The position numbers and the translations under genes are program-made. A DNA stretch of 64,000 bases from Candidatus Omnitrophota bacterium (GTDB lineage: Bacteria; Omnitrophota; Gorgyraeia; Tantalellales; Tantalellaceae): NCBI GenBank assembly GCA_014728045.1, contig WJMH01000007.1:98756-162755 (forward strand). Direction: 5' to 3'. A model generated the notes under the pieces. It did not search any database, had not been told where the DNA came from, and worked only from the letters and a program-made list of their open reading frames with translations. Shown here piece after piece: positions 15,107 through 25,059 of this stretch. Each line of letters starts with the position of its first letter. Positions within the stretch are counted from its first letter, which is position 1.

Positions 15107-15703
15107 CTATTCTCTGAAGGGTATGTGGGCTTCTTCCTGCGCATCGGAAGGCGCTACATCTTCCGGATAACCGGATTTTGTCATCACTTTCTTGATATGC
15201 ATCTTAACATTTACCTTCTCTTCTATGCCGAGCATACCCTGCACCTTGTCACGCACCTCCATCTGTATCGCCTCGGTCACCTGGGGTATGTTCGACCCCG
15301 CCGAAAGAGTTACATCGGTTATTATCTCAATACCTTTCTTGCTTATATCTACCTTTGAGCGCACATCCTTTATCCCGGGAATGCTTTTGGCCACCTTATG
15401 AATGTATTCTTCAATGGCGTTCAGAGAAACCGTGACCTCGCCGTCAGGGTTCTGGAACGAAAGCACGCGGCTTCTTTTCATTGATTTCGACTGGCGATAT
15501 GGCGCCACAAGACCTATAAGCAAAAAAAGCGCGCCCACCGCAGCTACCGAAGCCCGGACAGTAATGTCATCGTTGACCGCGGCCACCATATCGGACCATT
15601 GCTCTGGGGTCACTATGTTCAGGGAGACCGTTATCAATACCGCCCCGACGCAAAACATCATCACCATGAATACCAGCATTCCGATCCTTCTGAAAAAATT
15701 CAT
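15107..15703 (-). CDS. AmaP/Asp23-like membrane-anchored protein
   Basis: The protein has 198 residues from the ATG at 15703, chosen for the GGAGG site eight bases before it. Two transmembrane helices (about 8-28 and 52-70) are followed by an Asp23-like domain: VSLNAIEEYIHKVAKSIPGI, then alternating beta strands with IEIITDVTLS and VRDKVQGMLGIEEKVNV. In Gram-positive bacteria AmaP anchors Asp23 to the membrane and both belong to envelope-stress responses. Here it sits between accC and gmhA in a Gram-negative setting. The role is inferred by family only. Confidence 0.8.
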   Translation of the reverse strand: MNFFRRIGMLVFMVMMFCVGAVLITVSLNIVTPEQWSDMVAAVNDDITVRASVAAVGALFLLIGLVAPYRQSKSMKRSRVLSFQNPDGEVTVSLNAIEEYIHKVAKSIPGIKDVRSKVDISKKGIEIITDVTLSAGSNIPQVTEAIQMEVRDKVQGMLGIEEKVNVKMHIKKVMTKSGYPEDVAPSDAQEEAHIPFRE

Positions 15704-15753
15704 GGACCCTCCTTCTCCGCGCCTGGCACGGATCACTATTGCGGTTTATACAG

Positions 15754-17103
15754 CTACTTCTCTTCCTTTGGAAAATATTTTTCCACGAAATGCGTGGAAA
15801 CATCGCCGTTCTGGAAATCAGAATCAGTCATTACCTTTTTGTGGAAACCAACAGTTGTCTTTATCGGCTCTATCAGGAACTCATCCAGAGCACGATGCAT
15901 CGTCGTTATGGCCTGATCCCGGTCTCTGCCGTAAGTTATGAGCTTGGCTATCATCGAATCATAAAATGGGGGTATCTCATAGCCGGCATAAACATGCGTA
16001 TCCACGCGAACACCAAGTCCCCCGGGAATATGCAGAGCGGCAAGTTTTCCGGGTGAAGGACGAAAATCGTGATCGGGGTCTTCCGCGTTGATGCGGCATT
16101 CTATCGCATGTCCGGTAATCCTGACGTCTTCCTGTTTTAACGAAAGCTTCTGACCGGCAGCTACCTTTATCTGTTCCTTGATAAGATCCACACCGGTGAC
16201 CATTTCAGTGACAGGGTGTTCAACCTGTATCCTGGTATTCATCTCCATGAAATAGAAGTCATCCCCGTCCACAAGGAATTCTATAGTACCCGCACCACGG
16301 TAATTAACCGCCTTTGCTCCATTGACCGCCGCCTCGCCCATTTTTTTACGCATGTCCTCGTTCAGCACTGGTGAAGGCGCTTCCTCTATCAGTTTCTGGT
16401 GCCTTCGCTGGATAGTACAGTCCCTTTCACCGAGATGGATCACATTGCCTTTTTCATCGGCGAGTATTTGGAATTCTATATGGCGCGGGGCCTCTATGTA
16501 CTTCTCCATGTATACCGCGGGATTGCCGAACGCCGCCTCTGCTTCGCTCTGAGCGGTGAGAAACGCGCTGACGAGCCTTACATCGTTATGGCAGACCCTC
16601 ATTCCCTTGCCGCCACCTCCCGCGGATGCCTTTATGATAACGGGGTAACCTATGCGTTTGGCTTCTTTAAGAGCGTCCTCCTTTGTCTTCAGAACACCCT
16701 CGGAACCGGGTATCACCGGTATACCGGCCTTTTTCATTGTTTCCTTGGCGGTCATCTTATCCCCCATAAGACGCATATTCTCAGGGGTGGGCCCGATGAA
16801 CTTGATCTGGCAGGATTCGCATATTTCGGCAAAATGCGCGTCCTCGGCGAGAAACCCGTATCCCGGGTGCACGGCCTCTACGTCAGTTACCTCGGCGGCA
16901 CTGATGATCGAGGGTATGTTCAAATAGCTAGATGACGGCATCGCCTTGCCGATGCACACCGCTTCGTCAGCCAGGCGAGCATGTAGCGAAGATGCATCCG
17001 CGGTCGAGTAGACGGCAACGGTCTTTATCCCCATCTCCTTACAGGCACGTATTATCCTCAGAGCTATTTCCCCTCTATTGGCTATCAGAATTCTTGTAAA
17101 CAT
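15754..17103 (-). CDS. accC: biotin carboxylase subunit of acetyl-CoA carboxylase
   Basis: This 449-residue ATP-grasp enzyme carboxylates biotin on AccB, the first half of the acetyl-CoA carboxylase reaction. It begins with the classical [18 protein letters not shown]. It has the glycine-rich ATP loop [12 protein letters not shown] (about 158-169), the [18 protein letters not shown] segment and the [15 protein letters not shown] active-site segment. Its length is standard. It lies 23 bases after accB. The carboxyltransferase genes accA and accD are not in this window. Confidence 0.97.
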   Translation of the reverse strand: MFTRILIANRGEIALRIIRACKEMGIKTVAVYSTADASSLHARLADEAVCIGKAMPSSSYLNIPSIISAAEVTDVEAVHPGYGFLAEDAHFAEICESCQIKFIGPTPENMRLMGDKMTAKETMKKAGIPVIPGSEGVLKTKEDALKEAKRIGYPVIIKASAGGGGKGMRVCHNDVRLVSAFLTAQSEAEAAFGNPAVYMEKYIEAPRHIEFQILADEKGNVIHLGERDCTIQRRHQKLIEEAPSPVLNEDMRKKMGEAAVNGAKAVNYRGAGTIEFLVDGDDFYFMEMNTRIQVEHPVTEMVTGVDLIKEQIKVAAGQKLSLKQEDVRITGHAIECRINAEDPDHDFRPSPGKLAALHIPGGLGVRVDTHVYAGYEIPPFYDSMIAKLITYGRDRDQAITTMHRALDEFLIEPIKTTVGFHKKVMTDSDFQNGDVSTHFVEKYFPKEEK

Positions 17104-17126
17104 ATCCCGCTTTCGTTTTTTTGCAA

Positions 17127-17582
17127 TTATTCAATAATAAAAAGAGGTTGCCCGAACTCAACCGGTTCGGCGTTCTCCACGCAGATCTCGATCACTTTGC
17201 CCCCGAATTCGGCTTTGACCTCGTTCATCAGCTTCATGGCTTCCACTATGCAAAGCACATCCCCTTTCTGGATAGTGTCACCTACTTTCACATAGGCATC
17301 AGCATCAGGGGAAGGAGACTTGTAAAACGTGCCTACCATCGGAGATGTGACCTCCTTACCGGTCTTCTGGGGCGGGGCGGTTTTTTCAGCGACACCCCCT
17401 TCGGCCGCGGGTACAGCGGCAGAAGGCGCCTGCGGCGCCGCGACAGGCGAAACCGTTTTTTCGATAACGCCTTCTCCTTTTTTGGTGAGTTTTACTTTTG
17501 TCCCCTCCTGTTCGATCTCGATCTGGGTGAGATCATTATCATTCATCAGCTCCACAAGTTCCTTGATCTTCTTGATATTCAT
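17127..17582 (-). CDS. accB: biotin carboxyl carrier protein of acetyl-CoA carboxylase
   Basis: The 151 residues comprise an N-terminal part ([20 protein letters not shown]) that contacts AccC, an Ala/Pro-rich linker (about 42-75) and a C-terminal biotinyl domain. The biotin attachment lysine is in VEAMKLMNE (about residue 117). It carries CO2 between the two halves of acetyl-CoA carboxylase in fatty acid synthesis. It is cotranscribed between efp and accC, an efp-accB-accC order that is common in bacteria. Confidence 0.97.
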   Translation of the reverse strand: MNIKKIKELVELMNDNDLTQIEIEQEGTKVKLTKKGEGVIEKTVSPVAAPQAPSAAVPAAEGGVAEKTAPPQKTGKEVTSPMVGTFYKSPSPDADAYVKVGDTIQKGDVLCIVEAMKLMNEVKAEFGGKVIEICVENAEPVEFGQPLFIIE

Positions 17583-17608
17583 ATCCTCTCCCGTTTTGCG
17601 CGATAAAA

Positions 17609-18166
17609 CTAAGCTCTTTCTATGTACTCCCCAGTACGCGTGTCCACCTTGATGTTTTGTCCTTTCTCGACGAACAAAGGTACTTTTACCACTTTTCCCG
17701 TCTCAAGTGTTGCTGGCTTTGTCGCACCGCTTACCGTATCCCCCTTAAATCCCGGATCTGTCTCAGTGACCTTAAGGATCACCGTCAGAGGAGGATCGAT
17801 GCTCATTATCCTGCCTTCATGTATCTTGGCCGTTATGGTCATGTTCTCCTTCAAATAATCGGCCTTTTCTCCGAGAAGTTCCTCAGAGACGTGAACCTGC
17901 TCGAAGGTCTCCTCATCCATAAAACAGTACCCTATATCATCTTTGTATAAGTACTGCATATTCTTCTGCTCAATAAAAGCCTCTTCGAAAGAATCATCCG
18001 GCCTGAGAGTCTCCTGGAAAATCGCCCCCGTATCGATGTTCTTGAATTTAGCACGGACGAAAGCCGGGCCTTTCCCGGGTTTGATATGCTGGTACTCGAC
18101 CACCTCGTGAAGCGCACCCTTGAAGGTTATGATCTTTCCCGGCCTGAGATTGACTGCTTTTATCAT
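17609..18166 (-). CDS. efp: translation elongation factor P
   Basis: The 185 residues run from the ATG at 18166, which overlaps the upstream peptidase stop (ATGA) and has GAGGTG just before it. The three beta-barrel domains are recognisable. The tip of domain I reads HIKPGKGPAFVR, so the modifiable lysine (K32) is present. EF-P rescues ribosomes stalled at polyproline. No modification enzyme (EpmA/EpmB, YmfI or EarP) is seen in the window, and the residue is Lys rather than Arg, which excludes the EarP type. Confidence 0.96.
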   Translation of the reverse strand: MIKAVNLRPGKIITFKGALHEVVEYQHIKPGKGPAFVRAKFKNIDTGAIFQETLRPDDSFEEAFIEQKNMQYLYKDDIGYCFMDEETFEQVHVSEELLGEKADYLKENMTITAKIHEGRIMSIDPPLTVILKVTETDPGFKGDTVSGATKPATLETGKVVKVPLFVEKGQNIKVDTRTGEYIERA

Positions 18167-19227
18167 TTTGTTAACACCTCGCATCCTTTGGAAGTGACCA
18201 GGACCATGTCCTCATGCCTTACGCCGCCCAGGCCAGGCATGTACAGTCCCGGCTCAACAGTGATTACCATCCCTTTCCTGAACCGTTCCGTGTTATCAGC
18301 ACGCAATAAAGGTCTTTCATGCACGTTCAAACCTATCCCATGTCCCAGACCGTGAAGGACGAATTCACCCGCGTTATTATTAATAAAAAAATCATTAACT
18401 GCCCTGACCACCGAACAAATAGCAACTCCTGGTTTTATCGCCTTTATGGCCTTATCCTGGGCCTGAAGGACCAGTTTCCCGAAATCCGCAATTTTTCGGT
18501 TTATTCTACCTTTGGAGTATGTTCTTGTCAAGTCAGAACAATAGCCATCCAAGAGGATACCTAAATCCACCAGGAGGTGCTGCCCGCTTTTGAAACGTTT
18601 ACCGCCCGCTATCGCATGAGGATAAGCGGTATTCGTACCGGTAGCAACTATTGTGGGGAATGAATTTTCAAAACCCAACGCTCTAACAAGGACATCCACC
18701 ATATCCCTGATATCTTTTTCGCTCATGCCGGGCTCTATGTTCTTTTTGACCTCTTTCCATATCTTTACGGTCTTACCGGCGGCCTTTCTGATTGTCTTTA
18801 TCTCATCTCCGATCTTTATCTGGCGTAACGACTCCATAAGTAACGGTAAATGCACCAGCCGGCACCTGATGCCCGAAAGAAGGCGCCTGTATTCAAAGGC
18901 GGAGATGGATCTTTCGTTAAGACCTATTTTCCTGATCTTGTTCGCCTTGATATAATGCTTCAGACTATCCATCACCCGTCCCTGAATAATTTCACCGACG
19001 CCACTTTTGCTGAGCTTCGTGGAACATAGGTTGTAGTTCATGGTATCTATGAAATATACAGGCTTTTTCCCGGCCGGAACGAGCAATTTAGCCCCGGCAG
19101 AATAAAATCCGGTCAGATATTGTATATCCTTTTCATCGACAAGTAGGAACGCATCAAGCCCGGTGTTCCCGACCTTCCTTTTCAGTCTACGGATGAATCC
19201 ATTCCTTTGATCACGTATCCTACGCAT
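18163..19227 (-). CDS. pepP: M24 family Xaa-Pro aminopeptidase
   Basis: This 354-residue pita-bread-fold metallopeptidase removes N-terminal residues before proline. The creatinase-like N-domain is short (about 1-125). The catalytic domain has the five metal ligands: two Asp in [17 protein letters not shown], His in [13 protein letters not shown], Glu in TVEPGLY and a final Glu in VRHEDMVLV. It overlaps aroQ upstream by eight bases and efp downstream by four, an aroQ-pepP-efp order found in many bacteria. PepP-like naming is by family; the exact substrate is not shown. Confidence 0.92.
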   Translation of the reverse strand: MRRIRDQRNGFIRRLKRKVGNTGLDAFLLVDEKDIQYLTGFYSAGAKLLVPAGKKPVYFIDTMNYNLCSTKLSKSGVGEIIQGRVMDSLKHYIKANKIRKIGLNERSISAFEYRRLLSGIRCRLVHLPLLMESLRQIKIGDEIKTIRKAAGKTVKIWKEVKKNIEPGMSEKDIRDMVDVLVRALGFENSFPTIVATGTNTAYPHAIAGGKRFKSGQHLLVDLGILLDGYCSDLTRTYSKGRINRKIADFGKLVLQAQDKAIKAIKPGVAICSVVRAVNDFFINNNAGEFVLHGLGHGIGLNVHERPLLRADNTERFRKGMVITVEPGLYMPGLGGVRHEDMVLVTSKGCEVLTK

Positions 19228-19651
19228 TGATTATCCCTATCAGGGCCTTCAGTCCCAGAAAATAACTATCTTTACCGAATCCGGTTATCTGCCCGTTCAC
19301 TACCGGCGCAATAAGAGATTTATGGCGGAACTCCTCCCTTGCATAAATGTTAGAAAGGTGGACTTCAACGGCCGGTATGTTCTTAGCGCTGATAGCGTCA
19401 CATATGGCCACACTTGTATGCGTGTACGCGGCCGGGTTGATCATAATACCTTTCGCGTCGGTCGAACCGATCTTATCCACCAGATCTCCCTCGTGATTGG
19501 ATTGGAAGAACTCGATCTCAAAACCGTCTTCAGCGGCCATTTTGGTGATATCTTCGTTTATCTTCTCCAAAGTTTCGTTACCGTAAATGTCTGTCTCGCG
19601 TTTGCCCAATAGATCAAGATTGGGACCATGCACCACCAATATCTTTTTCAT
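19220..19651 (-). CDS. aroQ: type II 3-dehydroquinate dehydratase
   Basis: The 143 residues begin with the typical [18 protein letters not shown] (catalytic Tyr follows in TDIYGNETL). The middle has [14 protein letters not shown] and [13 protein letters not shown] with the catalytic His, and [17 protein letters not shown] follows. The enzyme dehydrates 3-dehydroquinate to 3-dehydroshikimate in aromatic amino acid synthesis and forms dodecamers. It has a strong AGGGGGAGGAT ribosome site. It is followed by pepP and efp. Confidence 0.97.
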   Translation of the reverse strand: MKKILVVHGPNLDLLGKRETDIYGNETLEKINEDITKMAAEDGFEIEFFQSNHEGDLVDKIGSTDAKGIMINPAAYTHTSVAICDAISAKNIPAVEVHLSNIYAREEFRHKSLIAPVVNGQITGFGKDSYFLGLKALIGIINA

Positions 19652-19660
19652 ATCCTCCCC

Positions 19661-20671
19661 CTATATGTTCGCTTCCCTCTCTTCGACCTCTTTTTCGATA
19701 TTAATGATATCCTTGACTTTCCCGGTCCTCAGGCCGGAAAGACCCCACCATAAATAAATGGCGCCGCCGATAAGACTGATGAAGAAAAGCCCGAACAACA
19801 GCATCAGGCTTACCGCGAACGCGGTTTCCTTGCCTGTCAACCCGGCGAAAAGAGCCACGAAAGCCCCTTCTCTCACTCCCAGCCCGCCAAGGGACGGGAT
19901 CATGCTGACAAAGGTAACCACAGGCATGATAAGGAAAATATTGCCCAGGTTCACTTCATGCCCCAGTGACCTGAAAAAGAGGTACACTGCGGTAAAATAC
20001 AACGACTGCCCCAGTATGGAAACAGCGAAAGACTTCAGAACCACATCCAGTCTGTTCCTGTAATCATGCACTATGTTATACAAAGCTCCGAGTTTCTCTC
20101 CCAGATCCATGACTTTGAGCCTCTTGAGCGACCGTCCTATGAATCTGGCCACTCTCCTGTTGGTCGCAACCACGAACCCCACGATTCCCAGAAATATAAG
20201 GATAAAGACCAGCGTCCGCACAGCGTCTAGATGGAACCTGCCCCTGTCTACCGCAAGAGCTGCAGCCGCCACTAGCAAAAACGTATACAGCCCTATGAAC
20301 CTGTCCATGAACACGCTCGCATATGCCTTGATCCGTTCATCGCTGCCATGCGCGGCATAATAAGCCTTGACGATATCCCCGCCTACTGCCGTCGGCATGA
20401 AATTGTTGAAAAAATAACCCACTGTGGTCAGCTGAAAGGCCTCTCTCATATTGATCTTGAGATCCTCCCCGAGGAAGATTATCTTGAAGCGATACGCCAG
20501 CATAGCTACATTGACAAGGATAAGAGCCAGCCCCGCCAGGATAAAGCCCATGTCCCCGGCGATCACGGTCTGCCACATATCCAGGATGTCATCCCGCATG
20601 ATCCAGAAAAGAAGGGCCAGTAGCCCGAAACTTATCAGAATGCGTATCAAATTACTTATCTTTGATTTCAT
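19661..20671 (-). CDS. flippase-like integral membrane protein (UPF0104/LPG synthase TM region)
   Basis: This 336-residue protein has about eight transmembrane helices and the family-typical PTAVGGDIVKAYYAA and PSLGGLGVREGAFVALF segments. This family is related to the membrane part of MprF, which flips aminoacylated phosphatidylglycerol, and includes many uncharacterised proteins. The substrate cannot be read from the sequence. A lysyl-transfer domain is absent. Its neighbours are a patatin-like lipase and aroQ, so a link with phospholipid turnover is possible but not shown. Confidence 0.83.
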   Translation of the reverse strand: MKSKISNLIRILISFGLLALLFWIMRDDILDMWQTVIAGDMGFILAGLALILVNVAMLAYRFKIIFLGEDLKINMREAFQLTTVGYFFNNFMPTAVGGDIVKAYYAAHGSDERIKAYASVFMDRFIGLYTFLLVAAAALAVDRGRFHLDAVRTLVFILIFLGIVGFVVATNRRVARFIGRSLKRLKVMDLGEKLGALYNIVHDYRNRLDVVLKSFAVSILGQSLYFTAVYLFFRSLGHEVNLGNIFLIMPVVTFVSMIPSLGGLGVREGAFVALFAGLTGKETAFAVSLMLLFGLFFISLIGGAIYLWWGLSGLRTGKVKDIINIEKEVEEREANI

Positions 20672-20678
20672 ATGCTTG

Positions 20679-21476
20679 TTACCAGTGAAAGAAGAGTTTT
20701 CTTTTCAGTTTAGGCATAACTCTTTCTGCGGCTTCCTCTCCCTGTTTGATTATCTCAGCGGTCTTTTCAAAATCGAACTGTTCAATATCTTTAAGCTCGG
20801 GCTTGATGACGATATTGGCGGCACTCGACTGATAATTATTCAGTTCCTCTCCCATTATCTGGACCATCTGAACCGTTACCTGCATCAGGCTGTTTATTTT
20901 CTGGTTCTTAACGGCGAATCCGGGATTCACCGCTATAAGGAAATTCGCCCCCATATTACGAGCGGCCTTGGTGGGGATACTGTTCCGGACACCTCCGTCA
21001 GCTAATAGGCGGCCCTCGATCTTTACAGAAGAGAAGATCGCCGGCCAGGAACAACTTGCGCGTATAAGCTTTATCAGGTTCCCCGAGGTATGGGTAAGTT
21101 CCTCTCCGGTCTCTATATCCGTCGTGGTCAGGGCAAAAGGATATTTCATGTCCTCAAAACCCCTATTGCCTATAACGCTTCTGATTATCTCTTCCAGGCG
21201 ATCCCCCTTTATCAATCCGGTGGGATGCATGCCTATATCGACAAGTTTGACAAGAGAGAATTTAAGTGATTTCTCCTCCATCTCCTTCGGGGTTACCCCC
21301 AGAGCATAGGCCGCGCCTATCAGACTGCCTATACTCGTTCCCACTATTATATCGAACGGCATTTTATCCCGTCCGAAATATTTTTCCATGACCTTGAGCA
21401 CGCCTATATTGCAGAGCCCCCTTGCACTGCCCCCGCCGAGCACCATCGCCACTTTTGGATTTCTGAATATACCCAT
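20679..21476 (-). CDS. patatin-like phospholipase
   Basis: This 265-residue protein has the complete patatin catalytic set: the oxyanion loop LGGGSARGLCNIGVL (about 14-28), the nucleophile elbow GTSIGSL (Ser about 48) and the catalytic Asp in DGGVRNSIP. It should hydrolyse acyl esters of phospholipids or related lipids. It has no signal peptide and is of the short RssA-like cytoplasmic type. It is placed between the MEMO-type gene amrB and a flippase-like gene, with gaps under 10 bases, inside one long transcript. Confidence 0.9.
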   Translation of the reverse strand: MGIFRNPKVAMVLGGGSARGLCNIGVLKVMEKYFGRDKMPFDIIVGTSIGSLIGAAYALGVTPKEMEEKSLKFSLVKLVDIGMHPTGLIKGDRLEEIIRSVIGNRGFEDMKYPFALTTTDIETGEELTHTSGNLIKLIRASCSWPAIFSSVKIEGRLLADGGVRNSIPTKAARNMGANFLIAVNPGFAVKNQKINSLMQVTVQMVQIMGEELNNYQSSAANIVIKPELKDIEQFDFEKTAEIIKQGEEAAERVMPKLKRKLFFHW

Positions 21477-21485
21477 TTATCACCC

Positions 21486-22286
21486 CTAGAATATTATGAT
21501 GCCCGCGTAGCCGACCACCTGCTCGGTATCTCCTGTTACCTCACCGCTGTCGGTGTAACGTATCAGCTCACTTTCTCCAGCATCCATGTCCTTTGAATAC
21601 ATCAACATCATCGCCACCGGTACATATCCGCACATGGATATATTCCTTGCTTCTACCATTTCAATAAGCCCCTCGGGGTCCAGATCAAGTATCTTCTGTA
21701 TCGCCAACTTGTCTTTCTCGCTTGCCGATCTCCTTGATTCGTAATGGGTCATGTCGCTGCTGGCGATGACGGTAACATCCCTCTGGAGGTCTTTGACCGA
21801 GGTTGAAAGCGCCCCGGAAACCTCGCAAAGCTGTTCTATGCCCGCCCTCTGCACGGTCAAAGGCAGTATCTTCGCTTTAGGAGCAACGGTCTGGATGAAA
21901 GGGATCTGCACCTCGACGGAATGCTCATATACGTGTGCTTCCGGATCATCTTCGACCAGATCGGTATTCTTCCTTACCAGGTCCACCAGTTCAGCGTCAA
22001 CTTCAACTTCTCCAATGGGAGTATTCCAACTCTCCGAAGAAACAGCGAAACGGCTGCCGTAACCGGTGTGATTGGGGCTTATGACCACATAGGTTTCGCT
22101 GGAGGTAAGACGCGAATAAACCTCACCGGCCACTCTGCCCGAATACATGTAGCCGGCATGGGGCACCATGGCACCCACGACATCCTTCTTATTCACCGAG
22201 CCAGATATGAGTTTCTGCATCTGCTCAACAAGCGCCTGCCGGTTGCCCGGATAGAACTGTCCCGCTACAGCTGGTTGTCTTACCAT
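21486..22286 (-). CDS. amrB: AmmeMemoRadiSam system protein B (MEMO1 family)
   Basis: The 266 residues start with RQPAVAGQFYPG and contain VPHAGYMYSGRVAG with the conserved His, SPNHTGYG, EHSVEVQIPF and SSDMTHYE, all typical of the MEMO1 family, which is structurally related to extradiol dioxygenases and binds metal. In bacteria it is often encoded with an AMMECR1-domain protein and a radical SAM protein; neither partner is adjacent here. The biochemical role is unsettled. It is the first gene of the long operon that follows a consensus promoter. Confidence 0.92.
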   Translation of the reverse strand: MVRQPAVAGQFYPGNRQALVEQMQKLISGSVNKKDVVGAMVPHAGYMYSGRVAGEVYSRLTSSETYVVISPNHTGYGSRFAVSSESWNTPIGEVEVDAELVDLVRKNTDLVEDDPEAHVYEHSVEVQIPFIQTVAPKAKILPLTVQRAGIEQLCEVSGALSTSVKDLQRDVTVIASSDMTHYESRRSASEKDKLAIQKILDLDPEGLIEMVEARNISMCGYVPVAMMLMYSKDMDAGESELIRYTDSGEVTGDTEQVVGYAGIIIF

Positions 22287-22338
22287 GGCATACCCCCTAA
22301 ACAGAAAAGATAAAAGATCTCTGAGTATATAACGTAAT

Positions 22339-22367
22339 ATTATAAGCGAAAGTTTCTGGTGGGTAAA
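22339..22367 (-). promoter_or_regulatory. sigma-70-type promoter for the amrB-to-tRNA-Gly run
   Basis: A -35 TTTACC (22362-22367) and a -10 TATAAT (22339-22344) are spaced by 17 bases on the minus strand, about 50 bases before the amrB start. Confidence 0.6.
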
Positions 22368-22391
22368 GGAAAAGAAAAGAATAAAGTCTTT

Positions 22392-24986
22392 TTAGAGTTC
22401 CGAATGAACGATCACCTGAACATATCTATCCAGATCCAGCACTTTTTCCGCGACACGGGAGATATCGTGCCTCTTGACCGCTCTGATCATTTCCGGATAT
22501 TCAAGATAATTCTCCGCTCCCAGACCATAAAGCTTATCTAAAGTTACGACCATGGAAACGGCGGAATTGGCTTCTAATGACTGCGCGTGTTGGGAGATGA
22601 GCCGATTCTTGGCCGCTTCGATCTCCTCCTCGCTTATCTGACCATTAAGGACCGTCTCAATAACCTCCGCCACGGCTTTCTTCGCTTCGTCTATCCTCGG
22701 CTCGACGGTAGCCGCGTAAATAACAAAATAACCCCTGTCGACCTGCGGGACCGAAACGGCCCCTGAAGTGTAACTAAGGCCCTCTTGTTCACGCACGGCA
22801 TGGAACAAAAGCCCGTCAGTACCCGACATCAGAGCGCTTATAACTTCCAGTACATATCTATCCTCGTCGGTGATCTTAACCGACTGGAACCCCATGAGCA
22901 AAAGGGCCTGTTCCTTGTACATGTAAATATCCTCTTTTATTGTATCCTCCAGGGAACTTACTGAGACAGACTCCACCGTTTCGGTCGTGCCCTGCCACCT
23001 GGTGAACCTTCTCTTAAGAAGGTTTTCCGTATAGCCAACATCCACATCCCCCACAACGGTCAATACGGCTCCGGAAGGACCCATATGATGTTCATAAAAC
23101 TCGATAATATCCTGCCTGGTTATTTTACTCACTGTCTGCACCTCCCCAAGCACTCTCATGCCGTAGGGGTGTGAACCGTAAAGAGCACCCTTCAGATAAA
23201 GCATGCCTTTCTCGAAGATATCCGCATCCTGTTCGCGTATAGCCGCGATAATTTTCTTTTTCTGCTTCTCGAGCTCATCTTCCGGGAATGAAGCGTTCTT
23301 GATAACATCCTCGAACAAGGTAAGCCCTTCATCTAAATCTTCCGGCATAAGGGTCATTGAAAGTCCTATGCTGTTCTTGCCGCTGAAAGCGCTGATCGTA
23401 CCTCCCATTTGCTCTATAACGGGTATGATCTGGCTCTCGTCTCTCCTGCGGGTCCCCTTCAGCATGGATAAAGCGGTAAGGTTCGATATACCGTTATTTT
23501 CTTTGTTCTCTGCCCTGAGCCCGCCAGCGGTCGCAAGAGTTACCGACACCAGAGGCACCCTGTTCCTTTTTTTGATTACAACATTTAGCCCGTTATCCAG
23601 CTTGAACGATCTTTCCCCGCCGATGAAGGCCTGTTCCTCGACAACGCTTTCCGGGGCTCTCTTTTTCTGGAATCCCTCGGGCAGAACTTCAACGGTAGTG
23701 GAATTATCCTTTTTCAGGTATTTTTCAGCTATCTCTTTTATCTGGCGCGGTGTCACTTTCTGGACCTGATCAACGTACCTCTTGAAAAAGCCGGGATCAC
23801 CAGTAAGAAGCTGGGAACTTGTCATGGATGAATTAACACTTTCTATCCTTTCCTGTGAACGCAGATAATCTGAAACTACCATGGTCTTGGCCCGCTCCAC
23901 CTCTTCCTCCCGGATCCTGCTGTCTTTAAATTGCCTGATAATATTGAATATCTCTTCCCGGGCATTTTCCAGATCTTCAGGTTCTCCGGCAGCCCGTATG
24001 ATGAAAAGACCCGGATATCTGGGTGTATAATTCACGCTGGTAATTGTGTAGAGCATCTGCTTATCCTTGACCAGATGCCTGTATAGCCACGAATCGTTCC
24101 CCCCTCCAAGCATTATGGCCAGCACATCAGCCGCATAGAGGTCAGGAGAATATACGCTGGTCGTGTGGAATCCCATGGCAAGATAGCCTAATCCCACTTC
24201 CGCGGAAGCTGCAGCACGTCTGGGCGCTAACTGTCTGGGTTCTTTCTGGATCGTGGTATTCCACGGAAGCCCCCTTTTATATTCACCAAGTTTTGTCTTC
24301 GCGATCAAAAGAGCCCTTCTGGGATCAATACCGCCTGTTACACCGAGAACCATCCTGTCCGGAGTATAAGCTGCCCCATGATACTGCATGATGTCTTCGC
24401 GGGTAAGTTTTTTAAAGGTCTCCTCATAACCTATCACGGGGAATTTATATATGTTCGCGCGGTAAGCCTGGGAAAAAAGCAGCTTCATCCTGACCCTGGC
24501 CGGGTCATCCTGGTTAAGCTTGAACTCCTTGAGTATGACCTGTCTCTCCTTTTCCATTTCTTCTTCTGAGAAGACCGGCTGCATCACCATATCAACCAGA
24601 AGGTTTAGGGCTTTTTCATAATTCTCATTCGGAACGGTTATATGGTATTCAGCCGAGTCCAGGCCGGTGGAGCCGTTAATGAACCCACCCATGACCTTTA
24701 TCTCTTTGCGGATCTGTTCAGAATCGAGGTTTTCCGTTCCCTTGAACAGAAGATGTTCAAGAAAGTGGGATATCCCCGTTCCCGCGAACCTGCCTTCGTT
24801 GGAAAGGCCGGAAAGCACTCTCAGCTGTATGGTGACCAGAGGTGAGTCCGGAACATGGTTGAAAACGACCGTGGCGCCGTTATCAAGAACTGTTTTCTCG
24901 ATACGATCCGGCTTAAGGTCCTCCGCGGCGGATAAAGGAGAAACCAACAACGAAATGACCATTATGAAAGCTATAAAATATCTGAT
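22392..24986 (-). CDS. secreted M16 family zinc peptidase, fused two-domain form, putative AUC start
   Basis: The N-terminal half has the inverted zinc motif HFLEH (about residue 74 of the long form) and the distal Glu region; the second half keeps the fold but lacks HxxEH, as in processing-peptidase-like fused proteins. The first ATG is at 24962 (856 residues). That start has no ribosome site within 25 bases and would leave a signal peptide with no positive charge. A GGGAGG at 24993-24998 lies six bases before an in-frame ATC at 24986, which would add eight residues including Arg and complete the signal peptide. I therefore give that start as a hypothesis. A consensus promoter lies just upstream. 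Confidence 0.75.
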   Translation of the reverse strand: MRYFIAFIMVISLLVSPLSAAEDLKPDRIEKTVLDNGATVVFNHVPDSPLVTIQLRVLSGLSNEGRFAGTGISHFLEHLLFKGTENLDSEQIRKEIKVMGGFINGSTGLDSAEYHITVPNENYEKALNLLVDMVMQPVFSEEEMEKERQVILKEFKLNQDDPARVRMKLLFSQAYRANIYKFPVIGYEETFKKLTREDIMQYHGAAYTPDRMVLGVTGGIDPRRALLIAKTKLGEYKRGLPWNTTIQKEPRQLAPRRAAASAEVGLGYLAMGFHTTSVYSPDLYAADVLAIMLGGGNDSWLYRHLVKDKQMLYTITSVNYTPRYPGLFIIRAAGEPEDLENAREEIFNIIRQFKDSRIREEEVERAKTMVVSDYLRSQERIESVNSSMTSSQLLTGDPGFFKRYVDQVQKVTPRQIKEIAEKYLKKDNSTTVEVLPEGFQKKRAPESVVEEQAFIGGERSFKLDNGLNVVIKKRNRVPLVSVTLATAGGLRAENKENNGISNLTALSMLKGTRRRDESQIIPVIEQMGGTISAFSGKNSIGLSMTLMPEDLDEGLTLFEDVIKNASFPEDELEKQKKKIIAAIREQDADIFEKGMLYLKGALYGSHPYGMRVLGEVQTVSKITRQDIIEFYEHHMGPSGAVLTVVGDVDVGYTENLLKRRFTRWQGTTETVESVSVSSLEDTIKEDIYMYKEQALLLMGFQSVKITDEDRYVLEVISALMSGTDGLLFHAVREQEGLSYTSGAVSVPQVDRGYFVIYAATVEPRIDEAKKAVAEVIETVLNGQISEEEIEAAKNRLISQHAQSLEANSAVSMVVTLDKLYGLGAENYLEYPEMIRAVKRHDISRVAEKVLDLDRYVQVIVHSEL

Positions 24987-25018
24987 GATGAACCTCCCGG
25001 GGTTATCTTTCCTGTTGT

Positions 25019-25047
25019 ATTATACACCCGCATCAGGCAGTTAGCAA
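25019..25047 (-). promoter_or_regulatory. sigma-70-type promoter for the M16 peptidase gene
   Basis: A -35 TTGCTA (25042-25047) and a -10 TATAAT (25019-25024) are spaced by 17 bases on the minus strand. The predicted start near 25012 leaves a short leader with GGGAGG at 24993-24998. Confidence 0.7.
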
Positions 25048-25059
25048 CAGATCGCCGGA

